This document shows, in pieces, positions 6,781 through 15,306 of a DNA stretch of 21,105 nt (position 1 is its first letter; each line of letters starts with the position of its first letter). The DNA lies in assembly GCA_035691665.1 (NCBI GenBank), contig DASSIS010000107.1, positions 1 to 21,105 of the forward strand, given 5' to 3'. The DNA is from DASUBN01 sp035691665 (GTDB lineage: Bacteria; Pseudomonadota; Gammaproteobacteria; Natronospirales; REEB76). The notes below the pieces were generated by a model. The model saw nothing but the letters and a program-made list of their open reading frames with translations, searched no databases and was not told where the DNA came from. The position numbers were made by a program, and so were the translations under genes.

Positions 6781-7349
6781 GATTGCACCTCTTCAGCGGG
6801 CCTCCCGGCCCAGCGCCGCATGCGCACGTAAGCGCGTGCCAGCTGCGATTTCGAAAAACTCGGCGTCGCGCCCATGAGGCGGGCGATCTCGACGTGGGTA
6901 TAGCCCTCCACGTCGTGCAGCCACACCACCGCGCGCGCCTCCGCCGGCAGCTCATCCAGGGCCCGTTCCAGGTCCAGGCCTACTTCCGGCGGCGCGTCGC
7001 CGGACTTCAGCCATTCCTCGGCGTGGGTCGAGTCCTCGTCGTTATCCAGCGGCAGGCGGTAACGGTGCCAGTGGGAACGCACGAGCATGAGGCACTTGTT
7101 CACCGCGATGCGCCGTATCCACAGGCCCACCGGGGCCTCGCCGCGGAAATCCTTGAGTCCCTTCAGCACCTCCACGAAGGTGTCCTGGAGCACGTCCTCC
7201 GCGAGGTCCGCACGCCCGAGCATGCGGCGGGCGAGACCGAACACCGCCCGGCCATAAGCCGCGAACAGCTCCGCCTGGGACACGCGGTCACCCTCCCGGG
7301 CCCGGTCCAGCACCTGGTCCGCGATGCGCAGGTCGAAACGGCTGCTCAT
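6756..7349 (-). CDS. ECF-type RNA polymerase sigma factor (sigma-70 family)
   Basis: The 197-residue product has sigma region 2 (about 26-92; AELFAAYGRAVFGLARRMLG, DLAEDVLQDTFVEVLKGL, then FRGEAPVGLWIRRIAVNKC) and region 4 (about 127-182; LDELPAEARAVVWLHDVEGY, HVEIARLMG, then SKSQLARAYVRMRRW). No region 3 lies between, only a short acidic linker, which defines the ECF group. The ATG at 7349 was chosen because region 2 starts just after it and AAGGGA precedes it. The frame is open 64 codons further up, but that stretch crosses the AT-rich promoter region and shows no sigma-like sequence. The recognition helix reads GATPSFSKSQL rather than the usual GxxxGTSKSRL. First gene of an operon with its anti-sigma factor and a triple-PDZ protein. 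Confidence 0.92.
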   Translation of the reverse strand: MSSRFDLRIADQVLDRAREGDRVSQAELFAAYGRAVFGLARRMLGRADLAEDVLQDTFVEVLKGLKDFRGEAPVGLWIRRIAVNKCLMLVRSHWHRYRLPLDNDEDSTHAEEWLKSGDAPPEVGLDLERALDELPAEARAVVWLHDVEGYTHVEIARLMGATPSFSKSQLARAYVRMRRWAGRPAEEVQSCMPVLNN

Positions 7350-7417
7350 GTCCCTTAGGATGCTCCGCAACGGTGAAAGGTCGCAAAAACCCGGGAATTC
7401 CAGCATCCAGGGGGCTA

Positions 7418-7457
7418 TTGCAATCGGCGTGTTGGTGTTATATAAATGTATAACACC
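7418..7457 (+). promoter_or_regulatory. Divergent promoter region with GGTG-N16-CACC operator-like palindrome
   Basis: On the plus strand TTGCAA (7418-7423) and TATAAA (7441-7446) are separated by 17 bp, a good sigma-70 promoter for the peptidase gene at 7559. A perfect 9-bp inverted repeat (GGTGTTATA, 7434-7442, with 7449-7457) overlaps the -10. Its outer bases read GGTG-N16-CACC. I recall that pattern as the operator of YtrA-type GntR repressors in Xanthomonas. On the minus strand TTGGAA (7469-7464) and TTTATA (7446-7441), also 17 bp apart, could drive the sigma operon, so the palindrome would sit in both promoters. No GntR gene is in the window. Confidence 0.55.
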
Positions 7458-7558
7458 TAGGGGTTCCAAGGAAATCCGGCCGGCAAACCGGCCCACAGCC
7501 GAAGCAGACTCCCGCCTCCCGGCGGGCAGCCAACAACACAAGAGAGAGGGTTAGCGCC

Positions 7559-9325
7559 ATGAGATCCAAGTCCCTGATGCTGGCGGTGGCGACCGCCTTA
7601 TCCATCACCACCGTGGCCGCCGCCGCGGCCGCCCCGGAGACCCCGGCCTGGGTCAACGAGAGCAACCAGGACGCCCAGATCGTCCTCAAGACCTTCGCCG
7701 AATTCGCCCCCGAGCAGGCGGGCCAGCTCGGCGTGGACGGCCTCGACGCCCAGGCCACCGACTTGCCGCCGGACATCTCCGACAAGCTGGATGCCGCCGC
7801 CGATGCGGACGTGGCCCAGCTCACGGCCCTGAAGGACAAGGCCACCGACCCGCACCTGAAGCAGGACCTGCAGATCCTCCTCGATGCCACCACCGGCTTC
7901 AAGCGCGACAACGACTTGCAGCACAAGTACCTGCTCAACTTCACCGACGTGCCGCAGCTGGTGTTCTCCGGCGTGCGCGCGCTCATCGACCCGCAGGTGC
8001 CGGAAGACCGCCAGCAGGCGGTGGTGCAGCGCATGCAGGCCTACGCCGGCATGCTGGCGGGCCGCCCGCCCATCACCGACCAGGCCAAGGTGCTGTTCGA
8101 GGCGGACCTGAAGCGCCCCGGACTCGTGGGCCCCTACAAGGGCGAGATCGAGCAGGACCTGCAGGACCAGCCGCAATACGTCGCCGGCATCAAGGAGCTG
8201 CTCGTGAAGAGCAAGGTCACGGGCTGGCAGCCGGTCTATGACAAGCTCGAGGCCCAGCTCAACGACTACATCGCCTGGGAGAAGAGCGACGTCCTGCCAC
8301 ATTGCCGCGACAAGAGCCAGCTCCCCGAGGAGATCTACGCCAACAACCTCAAGGACCTGGGCGTCTACGAGGATCCGCGCGAGCTCATCAGCGAGGGCGA
8401 GTTCTCCTACGCCGAGATCCAGCATCAGATGGTGTACGTGGCGGCCCAGGTAGCCAAGGAACACCACTTCAAGAGCGCCGATTACCGCGACGTGATCCGC
8501 GAGCTCAAGAAGAAACAACTCGTGGGCGACGCCATCCTGCCCTTCTACAAGGGCCGCCTGAAGCAGATCGAGGCCATCATCCGCGCCCAGCACATCGTGA
8601 CCCTGCCGCAGCGCGACATGGTCATCCGCATGGGTTCCGCGGCCGAGACCGCCCAGCAGCCGGCGCCACACATGGATACGCCGCGGCTCATCGGCAACAC
8701 CGGCCAGTACGGCCAGTTCGTGCTGCCGCTGATGACCAAGGCGAACATGGGCAAGGATACCCAAGAAGACGACGACAGCTTCGATGCCGCCGCCTGGACG
8801 CTGACCGCCCACGAGGGCCGTCCCGGCCATGAGCTGCAGTTCGCCAGCATGATCGAGAACGGCACCTCCATCGCCCGCGCGGTGTTCGCCTTCAACAGCG
8901 CCAACGTGGAGGGCTGGGCCCTGTATTCCGAGGCCGAGATGCAGCCCTACGAGCCCCTGGACGGCCAGCTCATCGCCCTGCGCGACCGGGCGCTGCGCGC
9001 CGCCCGGGCCTTCCTGGATCCGATGGTGAACCTGGGGATGATCACCCCGGCCGACGCCAAGACCTTCCTGGAGCAGGAACTGGCGTTCTCGCCGGCCTTC
9101 GCCAAGGAGGAGGCGGACCGCTTCGCCTTCCGCCTGCCGGGCCAGGCCACGAGCTACTACTACGGCTACCACAACCTCATGACCATGCGGGGCGAAGCCG
9201 AGGTGGCCCTGGGGCCGAAGTTCAACCGCCAGAAGTTCAACGACTTCATCCTGAGCCAGGGGCTCCTGCCGCCCACCCTGCTGCAGCAGGCCATCGAGCA
9301 GGACTTCATCCCTAGCCAGAAGTGA
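7559..9325 (+). CDS. Secreted DUF885-family metallopeptidase-like protein
   Basis: The 588-residue product has a signal peptide (residues 1-23, SLMLAVATALSITTVAAAAAA), so it is probably periplasmic. It shows the DUF885 hallmarks. HEGRPGHELQ lies at residues 418-427, with His418 and His424 spaced like zinc ligands in an HExxxxH arrangement. EGWALYSE lies at 451-458, supplying a likely third ligand (Glu451). LPGQATSYYYGYHNLM follows near the C-terminus. Full length for the family. Members are usually annotated as uncharacterised or putative zinc peptidases; the substrate is unknown. The ATG at 7559 has a GAGAGGG ribosome-binding site nine bases upstream. It is transcribed alone, divergent from the sigma operon and closed by its own terminator. 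Confidence 0.88.
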   Translation: MRSKSLMLAVATALSITTVAAAAAAPETPAWVNESNQDAQIVLKTFAEFAPEQAGQLGVDGLDAQATDLPPDISDKLDAAADADVAQLTALKDKATDPHLKQDLQILLDATTGFKRDNDLQHKYLLNFTDVPQLVFSGVRALIDPQVPEDRQQAVVQRMQAYAGMLAGRPPITDQAKVLFEADLKRPGLVGPYKGEIEQDLQDQPQYVAGIKELLVKSKVTGWQPVYDKLEAQLNDYIAWEKSDVLPHCRDKSQLPEEIYANNLKDLGVYEDPRELISEGEFSYAEIQHQMVYVAAQVAKEHHFKSADYRDVIRELKKKQLVGDAILPFYKGRLKQIEAIIRAQHIVTLPQRDMVIRMGSAAETAQQPAPHMDTPRLIGNTGQYGQFVLPLMTKANMGKDTQEDDDSFDAAAWTLTAHEGRPGHELQFASMIENGTSIARAVFAFNSANVEGWALYSEAEMQPYEPLDGQLIALRDRALRAARAFLDPMVNLGMITPADAKTFLEQELAFSPAFAKEEADRFAFRLPGQATSYYYGYHNLMTMRGEAEVALGPKFNRQKFNDFILSQGLLPPTLLQQAIEQDFIPSQK

Positions 9326-9341
9326 CGCGCTGAGACCGAAG

Positions 9342-9377
9342 CCGGCCCCGCTGCGCGAGCGGCGGGGCCGGTTTTTT
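9342..9377 (+). terminator. Intrinsic terminator of the DUF885 gene
   Basis: A perfect 10-bp GC-rich stem (9342-9351 with 9362-9371, CCGGCCCCGC) with a 10-base loop is followed by six T residues (9372-9377). It starts 17 bp after the stop codon and isolates the peptidase gene from the large surface-protein gene downstream. Confidence 0.93.
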
Positions 9378-9422
9378 ATGCCGGATACGACAGACTTCCA
9401 ACCCCCTCGTGGACGGCCTCCT

Positions 9423-9441
9423 ACCTTATAATCCGTAAGGT
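9423..9441 (+). promoter_or_regulatory. Possible promoter/operator of the large surface-protein gene
   Basis: A perfect TATAAT (9427-9432) lies inside a 6-bp inverted repeat (ACCTTA 9423-9428, TAAGGT 9436-9441), about 58 bp before the chosen ATG at 9490. I see no good -35 at 16-18 bp spacing; TTCCAA at 9397-9402 is too far away. If it is the promoter, it likely needs an activator or an alternative sigma factor. The rest of the 112 bp between terminator and start shows nothing else. Confidence 0.35.
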
Positions 9442-9489
9442 AAATACCCTAATTTCTGGCTGCCCGGCGCCCCACGGTTGGACCACCCC

Positions 9490-12400
9490 ATGCGTGAGCC
9501 CAGTCTCCCCACTACCGCCCGGCTACAGCCGCGGGTACCCCCCTGCGCCCGGGGATTCCTGGCCGCCTTCCTGTTCCTCGGTGCCTCCCTCGCCCACGCC
9601 AACGTGATCCTGGTGGCCGCTTCCGCCGTGGGCTCCAGCAGCAGCTCCTGCTCGCTGGTGGATGCCATCAACGCCGCCAACAACAACGCCGCCACCGGCG
9701 CCTGCCCAGCCGGCGACGACCAGACCAACGGCGGCGACGTAATCGTGCTCGCCGCCGGTACCTACAAGGTCGGCACCGTCGACAACGACTGGTACGGACC
9801 CAACGGCCTGCCGCCCATCACCTCCAAGATCACCATCGTGGGCGACCCCAAGGGCACGGTGATCATACGCAGCACCAACCAAGGCGTGCAGGCGTTCCGC
9901 CTCTTCTTCGTAGGCGGCGGCCAGTCCGCGGCCAACTACAACCCACCCACGGACTTCTCCAAGCTGCCGGGCCCCGGCAACCTCACGCTCATCAACCTCA
10001 CCATCGAGAACGGCCTCGCCCAGGGCGGCACCGGGGGTGCTAGTACCCTCGGCAGCGCCGGTGGCGGCCTCGGGGCCGGCGGCGCCATCTACAACCAGGG
10101 CACGCTCACGCTTGAGGGCGTCACGCTGGTGGGCAACCAAGCCATCGGAGGCAACTCAGGCGGCAGCAGCAGCACCAGCAACAGCAATCCTGGCGGCGGT
10201 GGCGGCATGGCCGGCGGGGGCGACAGCTTCGGCAACGGCGGCGGCTTCAACACCAATGGCTCCTGGCCGGACAGCACTACCCCCAGCGGCGAGTTCGGCA
10301 ACGGCGGCAGCATGAGCCAGGCCGGCGGCGTGGGCGGCGGTGGCGGCAGCGGCTTCAAGGGCGGTTATGGCGGCGGCGGCGGAGGTGGTGGTGTCGGCGC
10401 GGCTGGCGGTTTCGGCGGTGGCAGCGGCGGCATCGGCGCGCTGGGTGGTTTCGGCGGCGGTTCCTTCCTGGGAGGCGGCGCCGGCATGGGCGGGGCCATC
10501 TTCAACGAGGGCGGCACCGTCACCATCCTGAACTGCACCCTCAGCGGCAACAACGCCGGTGGCGGTACCGGCAGCGGGATATTGCCCGGTATAAGTAACG
10601 GCTCGGCCCTGGGCGGCGCCATCTTCAACCTCAACGGGACCGTCACCATCAGCTACTCCACCCTCGATGCCAACGCCCTGGGTGGCACCGCCGGCGACGG
10701 CGGCTCGATCTACAGCAAGCAGCTCGCCACTCCCGGCTCTCCCGCGGCCGATGCCAGCAGCAGCGCGAGCGTCACGGTGAGTTCATCCATCCTCTACGGC
10801 TCGGTGCTCAACACCACCGATTCCTCGGGCAACGTGACGAGCGCCGCCGCCACCGATTGCTTCAACGACGGCGGCACGCTCGGCGGCGGGTCCAACCTGG
10901 TGGGCAGCGCCTCCACCTCCTGCATCCTCAGCGGTGACATCACCACCGCCCTGTTGCCGCCGCTGCCCCTCGCCAACAACGGCGGCCCCACCCAGACCAT
11001 GCAGCTCGTGGTGCCCATCGGCGCCGGCGTCGTCAGCGGTGCCCCGCCACTGGACCAGCGCGGCTACCTGCGCAACGCCCTCGCACCGGAGATCGGTGCC
11101 TATGAGATCAGCGGCACCCAGAAGTCCGCGCCCAGCTTCGGTGGCCTGCAGGGCTTGACCCTCACCGCGGGCAACAACGCCTCGCTCGAGTGGTTCAACC
11201 TCACGGGCAACGACGCCACCCAACCGGTGCTCTCCTTAAGCACCCTCTCCTCCAACGCCACGGTGCTGCCGGCCGCGAACCTCGCGCTCTCGGCCAACTG
11301 CGGCGGCAGCCTGGCGCTGGACACCTGTTCCCTGAGCCTCACGCCCACCGCTACCAAGACCGGCAGCACCAACGTGATCCTCACCGCCACCAACGGCTAC
11401 GGCCAGACGGGCTACGGCAGCTTCGCCGTGAGCGTGATCCCGCCCACCCCGGTGGCGCATGCCTCCTCGGTGAGCGTAGCCTCGGGGCAGACGCTCAACG
11501 GCACCCTCTCCGCCACCGATGCGCTCACGGTCACGTTCACCTACAGCATCGTCGCCCAGCCCGCCCACGGCACCCTCAAACCCAGCAGCGGCACCTATGC
11601 CTACACCCCCGCCGCGGGCTACGTGGGCGCCGACAGTTTCACCTGGATGGCCAACGACGGGTCGAGCGACTCCAACGTCGCCACCGTGAGCATCACCGTG
11701 ACCCTGCCGCCGCCCCCGCCGGGCGCGCCGACGGTGTCGGACATGACGCTCAGCACCCCAGCGAACACGCCGCTCAACGGCAGCCTGCAGGCCAGCGGCG
11801 CCTCCATCAGTTTCGCCATCGCCAGCAAACCGGCCCACGGCACCTTGAGCCTCGGCAGCGCCAGCACCGGAGCGTTCACCTACACCCCGGCCAAGGGCTA
11901 CAACGGTAGCGATAGCTTCACCTTCACCGCCGAGGACACCCTCCTCAAGGCCACGTCCAACCCCGCCACCGTGACCATCACCGTGGGCGGCGGCGGTTCC
12001 GGATCGGGCTCGGGTTCCGGCTCAGGATCGGGATCAGGTTCCGGTTCGGGATCAGGCTCGGGTTCCGGTCCGAACAGCGTGGTGCCTATCGCCAGCGCCA
12101 TGAGCCTCGCCACCTACGCCGCCACGCCCTTGAGCGGGGTGCTGGCAGCGAGCGATGCCGCCGGCAACACTCTGGGGTTCACCGTCACGGCCGCGAGTCA
12201 CGGCAACGTCAAGCTCACCGATGCCGCCACCGGCGCTTTCACCTACACGCCGGCGGCCGGCTACACCGGCGCCGACAGCTTCAGCTTCACGGCCATAGAC
12301 AAGGTGACGGGCTTAAGCTCCGCTGCTGCCGGCGTGAGCATCACCGTCAACGCCGTGCCGGTCTCGAGCATGGCGGTGCCGCTCGCCAGCAACGGCAGCT

Positions 12401-15300
12401 TCAGCACCTATGAGAACGTGGCATTGAGCGGCACCCTGAGCGCCAGCGACGCCGCCGGCAACGCCCTCAACTACACCCTCGCCACCCCGCCCACCCACGG
12501 TACCGTGGTGATCACCGCCGCCACCGGCGCCTTCCTCTACACCCCGACCACGGGCTACACCGGCAGCGACAGCTTCAGCTACACCGCCACCGACGCCACC
12601 ACGAACGTGGTTTCCGCCGCGGCCAGCGTCGCCCTCACCATGGTGGCCACCCCGCCGCCGTCCGCCTCCACGCCTCCCGTCGCCAACCCCGCGACCCTCG
12701 GCACCTACGAGAACGCGGCGGTGAGCGGCACCTTGACCGGCAGCAGCGCCACCGGCGCCACCCTGAGCTACGGCACGGTGGGCACCACCGCCACCGCCCA
12801 CGGGTCCGTGACCATCGCCGGCACCGGCGGCTTCAGCTATACGCCGGCCACGGGCTACATCGGCAGCGACAGCTTCAGCTTCCAGGTCAGCGACGGCAGC
12901 CACTCGGCCAGCGCCACCGTTACCATCACCGTGAGCGCGCTGCCGCCGCCGGCGCCCGTGGCCGGGAACCTCACCCTGTCCACCTACGTCGGCGTCCCGG
13001 TCACGGCGGTGCTACCCGCCAGCGATGGCGCCGGCCACACCATCAGCTACACGGTGGTCACTCCCACCACCCATGGCAGTCCCGCTACGCCGATCATCAA
13101 CAGCGACGGCTCCTTCACCTACACCCCGGCCGCGGGCTTCACCGGCGGTACCGATACCATGACCTACACCGTGACCGACGGTACCACCCACGTGGTCTCC
13201 GCCCCGGCCACCGTCAACTTCTCGGTGATCGCGGCGCCCACCTCGGGCAACGCCACACCGCTCGCCAACAGCGCCAACGTGACCATCTACGAGAACAATG
13301 CACTCAGTTCGTTCCTGTCGGGGGCGGTGTCCCCGGCCGCCGACGGCGTGAGCTATGTGATCGGTACCCAGCCCAGCCACAGCACCGCGCCGATCGCGCC
13401 CGCCGCCAGCGGCGCCTTCACCTACAGGCCTGCGACCAACTTCACCGGCGCCGACGCCTTCACCTTCACGGTCAAGGATGCCCACACCAGCCTCGTCTCC
13501 GCCACGGCGAGCATGGTGATCACCGTGGCGAGCACTACGATCCCGGCCACCCCGCCCCAGGCCAGCAGCACCAACTACAGCCTCTTCGCAGGCCAGGCCC
13601 TGAGCGGTACCCTGGTGGCGGTGGAGACCAGCGGCAGCACGAACCTGAGCTATGCGGCGGTGCAGCCCAGCCACGGCACGGTCACGGTGACGGCCAGCGG
13701 CCTGGGGGCCGGGAGCTTCACCTACACGCCCAACGCCGGCTACACCGGCCCCGACAGCTTCAGCTTCACCGCCGTCGACAGCACCAGCGGTAGCGCGTCC
13801 TCCGCCGCCACCGTCTCGCTCACGGTGCAGCCCCTGCCCATCGCCGGCGTGGCACCGCTCGCCAACGGCGGCAGCCTCGCCCTATACGAGGGCCAACCCG
13901 CGAGCGGCAAGCTCGCCGCCGTGGATGCCACCGCGAACCCCCTGAGTTACGCCGCCCAGGCCCAACCAGGCCACGGCACGCTCACCCTCACCGCCGCGAG
14001 CGGCGCTTACACCTACACGCCTGCCGCCGGATACACCGGCAAGGACAGCTTCAGCTTCGCCGCCACGGACACGGTGACCCACCTCTCTTCCAGCATCGCC
14101 ACCGTGAACATCACCGTGGCCGCCCTGCCGCTCGCGGCGGTGGCGCCGCTGGCCAACGACCTCGCCCTGACCCTCTATTCCGGCCAGACCTATAACGGCA
14201 TGCTTTCCGCCATCGACGTGAACGACAACCCCATGAGCTATGCGATCAGCACCCAACCGAAGCACGGCAGCGTGACCGTAGATGCCGCCACCGGCGGTTT
14301 CAGCTACACGCCGGCCTCCGGTTACTCGGGCACGGACAGCTTCGCCTACACCGCCACCGACACAGTCTCCAAGCTCAAATCCAGCGCCGCGACGGCATCG
14401 CTCACCATCGCCGCCGCACCGCCCACCGCCGTGCACCATGGCGGCCCGGGCAGGGGCGGCTACGGGCCCCTGTACCTGCTGCTACTCGGTATGCTCCTCG
14501 CCTGGCGCCGCGCACGCCGCTTCCTGCCGGCGCTGGGCGCCCTGGCGCTGCTGTGGACGGCCACGGCGGCGGCCGACGGCGATGCCCCGGCACCGGCCTC
14601 CACCGCCGACGCGTGGTACGTGGGCGGCCAGGTCAACCTCATCAAGCCCGACGGCAAGCGCGACGCCTCTACCCACGGCCCGCGCGGCTGGGGCATCCTC
14701 GTCGGCAAGGAGCGCGGCGACTTCAGCCTGGAGTTCAACGCCGCTTACCACGCGGACAACCCCAAGGACTTGGGCGGCATCGCCAACTGGAAGACCTTCG
14801 GCGCGGACGGGCTGTGGTACTTCACCCATCGGCAGTCACGGCTGTTCTCGCCCTTCGCCGACGCGGGCCTGGGATTCGCCAACGAGTACTACGGCGACAA
14901 CAGCAAGCTCCACAAGGCCTACCTCGCCTTCGGCGCCGGTTTCGACAGCGCCCCCTGGCAGTCACTGCCGATCTACCTGCGCACCGACCTGCAGCTGCAG
15001 CACGTGCTCGGCAGCTACAACGATCTCGTCTTGAGCTTCGGCCTCGGCTTCCGCTTCGGCGGCAGTGTGCCGCCCGCACCACCGCTCGCCCTGCCCGACG
15101 CCTCGCCCCTCGACAAGTACCCCATGGCCTGGTGTGCCGAAGAAGGCGGGCAACCCCAGCAGACGGACAGCGGCTGGGTCTGCGTACTGCCCGGTGGCCG
15201 CATCGAGTCGCGGCCGGAAAGCGCGGCTCCGCCCGCCGCCACGGAAGCGAGCCCGGCAGCGGTCACCTATGAGCAGCCTCCCGCCGCGGTCCGGGAATAA
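9490..15300 (+). CDS. Giant secreted repeat protein with internal sorting-tail-like segment and C-terminal beta-barrel-like domain
   Basis: The product has 1936 residues from ATG 9490; a TTG at 9478 would add four. A signal peptide (about 1-37, FLAAFLFLGASLAHA) leads into a beta-helix-like region with CSLVDAINAANNNAATG and a glycine-rich stretch (about 176-360). Ten Ig/cadherin-like repeats (about 653-1641) follow, each with a core like GAFTYTPAAGYTGADSFSF, with a (Gly-Ser)12 linker (836-859) between the second and third. Next comes GGPGRGGYGPLYLLLLGMLLAWRRARR in pieces (1652-1677): glycine motif, hydrophobic helix, arginine cluster, as in GlyGly-CTERM tails, but not at the C-terminus. A second signal-like stretch (FLPALGALALLWTATAAADG) then precedes a beta-barrel-like domain (about 1707-1858) and a tail with two cysteines. 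Probably a cell-surface adhesin-like protein. Downstream pseudoprotease gene starts 6 bp later. Confidence 0.8.
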   Translation: MREPSLPTTARLQPRVPPCARGFLAAFLFLGASLAHANVILVAASAVGSSSSSCSLVDAINAANNNAATGACPAGDDQTNGGDVIVLAAGTYKVGTVDNDWYGPNGLPPITSKITIVGDPKGTVIIRSTNQGVQAFRLFFVGGGQSAANYNPPTDFSKLPGPGNLTLINLTIENGLAQGGTGGASTLGSAGGGLGAGGAIYNQGTLTLEGVTLVGNQAIGGNSGGSSSTSNSNPGGGGGMAGGGDSFGNGGGFNTNGSWPDSTTPSGEFGNGGSMSQAGGVGGGGGSGFKGGYGGGGGGGGVGAAGGFGGGSGGIGALGGFGGGSFLGGGAGMGGAIFNEGGTVTILNCTLSGNNAGGGTGSGILPGISNGSALGGAIFNLNGTVTISYSTLDANALGGTAGDGGSIYSKQLATPGSPAADASSSASVTVSSSILYGSVLNTTDSSGNVTSAAATDCFNDGGTLGGGSNLVGSASTSCILSGDITTALLPPLPLANNGGPTQTMQLVVPIGAGVVSGAPPLDQRGYLRNALAPEIGAYEISGTQKSAPSFGGLQGLTLTAGNNASLEWFNLTGNDATQPVLSLSTLSSNATVLPAANLALSANCGGSLALDTCSLSLTPTATKTGSTNVILTATNGYGQTGYGSFAVSVIPPTPVAHASSVSVASGQTLNGTLSATDALTVTFTYSIVAQPAHGTLKPSSGTYAYTPAAGYVGADSFTWMANDGSSDSNVATVSITVTLPPPPPGAPTVSDMTLSTPANTPLNGSLQASGASISFAIASKPAHGTLSLGSASTGAFTYTPAKGYNGSDSFTFTAEDTLLKATSNPATVTITVGGGGSGSGSGSGSGSGSGSGSGSGSGSGPNSVVPIASAMSLATYAATPLSGVLAASDAAGNTLGFTVTAASHGNVKLTDAATGAFTYTPAAGYTGADSFSFTAIDKVTGLSSAAAGVSITVNAVPVSSMAVPLASNGSFSTYENVALSGTLSASDAAGNALNYTLATPPTHGTVVITAATGAFLYTPTTGYTGSDSFSYTATDATTNVVSAAASVALTMVATPPPSASTPPVANPATLGTYENAAVSGTLTGSSATGATLSYGTVGTTATAHGSVTIAGTGGFSYTPATGYIGSDSFSFQVSDGSHSASATVTITVSALPPPAPVAGNLTLSTYVGVPVTAVLPASDGAGHTISYTVVTPTTHGSPATPIINSDGSFTYTPAAGFTGGTDTMTYTVTDGTTHVVSAPATVNFSVIAAPTSGNATPLANSANVTIYENNALSSFLSGAVSPAADGVSYVIGTQPSHSTAPIAPAASGAFTYRPATNFTGADAFTFTVKDAHTSLVSATASMVITVASTTIPATPPQASSTNYSLFAGQALSGTLVAVETSGSTNLSYAAVQPSHGTVTVTASGLGAGSFTYTPNAGYTGPDSFSFTAVDSTSGSASSAATVSLTVQPLPIAGVAPLANGGSLALYEGQPASGKLAAVDATANPLSYAAQAQPGHGTLTLTAASGAYTYTPAAGYTGKDSFSFAATDTVTHLSSSIATVNITVAALPLAAVAPLANDLALTLYSGQTYNGMLSAIDVNDNPMSYAISTQPKHGSVTVDAATGGFSYTPASGYSGTDSFAYTATDTVSKLKSSAATASLTIAAAPPTAVHHGGPGRGGYGPLYLLLLGMLLAWRRARRFLPALGALALLWTATAAADGDAPAPASTADAWYVGGQVNLIKPDGKRDASTHGPRGWGILVGKERGDFSLEFNAAYHADNPKDLGGIANWKTFGADGLWYFTHRQSRLFSPFADAGLGFANEYYGDNSKLHKAYLAFGAGFDSAPWQSLPIYLRTDLQLQHVLGSYNDLVLSFGLGFRFGGSVPPAPPLALPDASPLDKYPMAWCAEEGGQPQQTDSGWVCVLPGGRIESRPESAAPPAATEASPAAVTYEQPPAAVRE
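11446..14412 (+). repeat. Ten tandem Ig/cadherin-like domain repeats within the giant gene
   Basis: About 290 bp per unit. Each unit ends its core with Gly-x-(Phe/Tyr)-x-Tyr-Thr-Pro, then Gly-(Tyr/Phe)-x-Gly-x-Asp-Ser-Phe, then an alternating beta-strand (VSITV-like). I count ten units. Units 6 and 7 are the most divergent (GGTDTMTY and YRPATNF in place of the consensus). The units are diverged at the DNA level, so this is an old expansion rather than a recent tandem duplication. The fold resembles Big_9 and cadherin-like bacterial Ig domains. Confidence 0.85.
11995..12066 (+). repeat. Twelve consecutive Gly-Ser codons pairs
   Basis: Twelve GGN-TCN pairs encode (Gly-Ser)12 between Ig-like repeats 2 and 3. 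Third positions vary freely (GGT, GGA, GGC; TCC, TCG, TCA), giving many distinct hexamers. It is a flexible protein linker and also a potential slippage site. Confidence 0.9.
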
Positions 15301-15306
15301 GCACCC

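Noticed and set aside
7598..9172. A 524-codon minus-strand open frame
   Set aside because: Fully antisense to the DUF885 gene, no ribosome-binding site, and composition (Val/Leu/Gly/His-rich) typical of a GC-rich shadow.
11446..14412. Regular repeats considered as a possible CRISPR or DNA satellite array
   Set aside because: The periodicity is in the protein (Ig-like domains of about 95 residues) with diverged DNA, and there are no short identical repeats with unique spacers.
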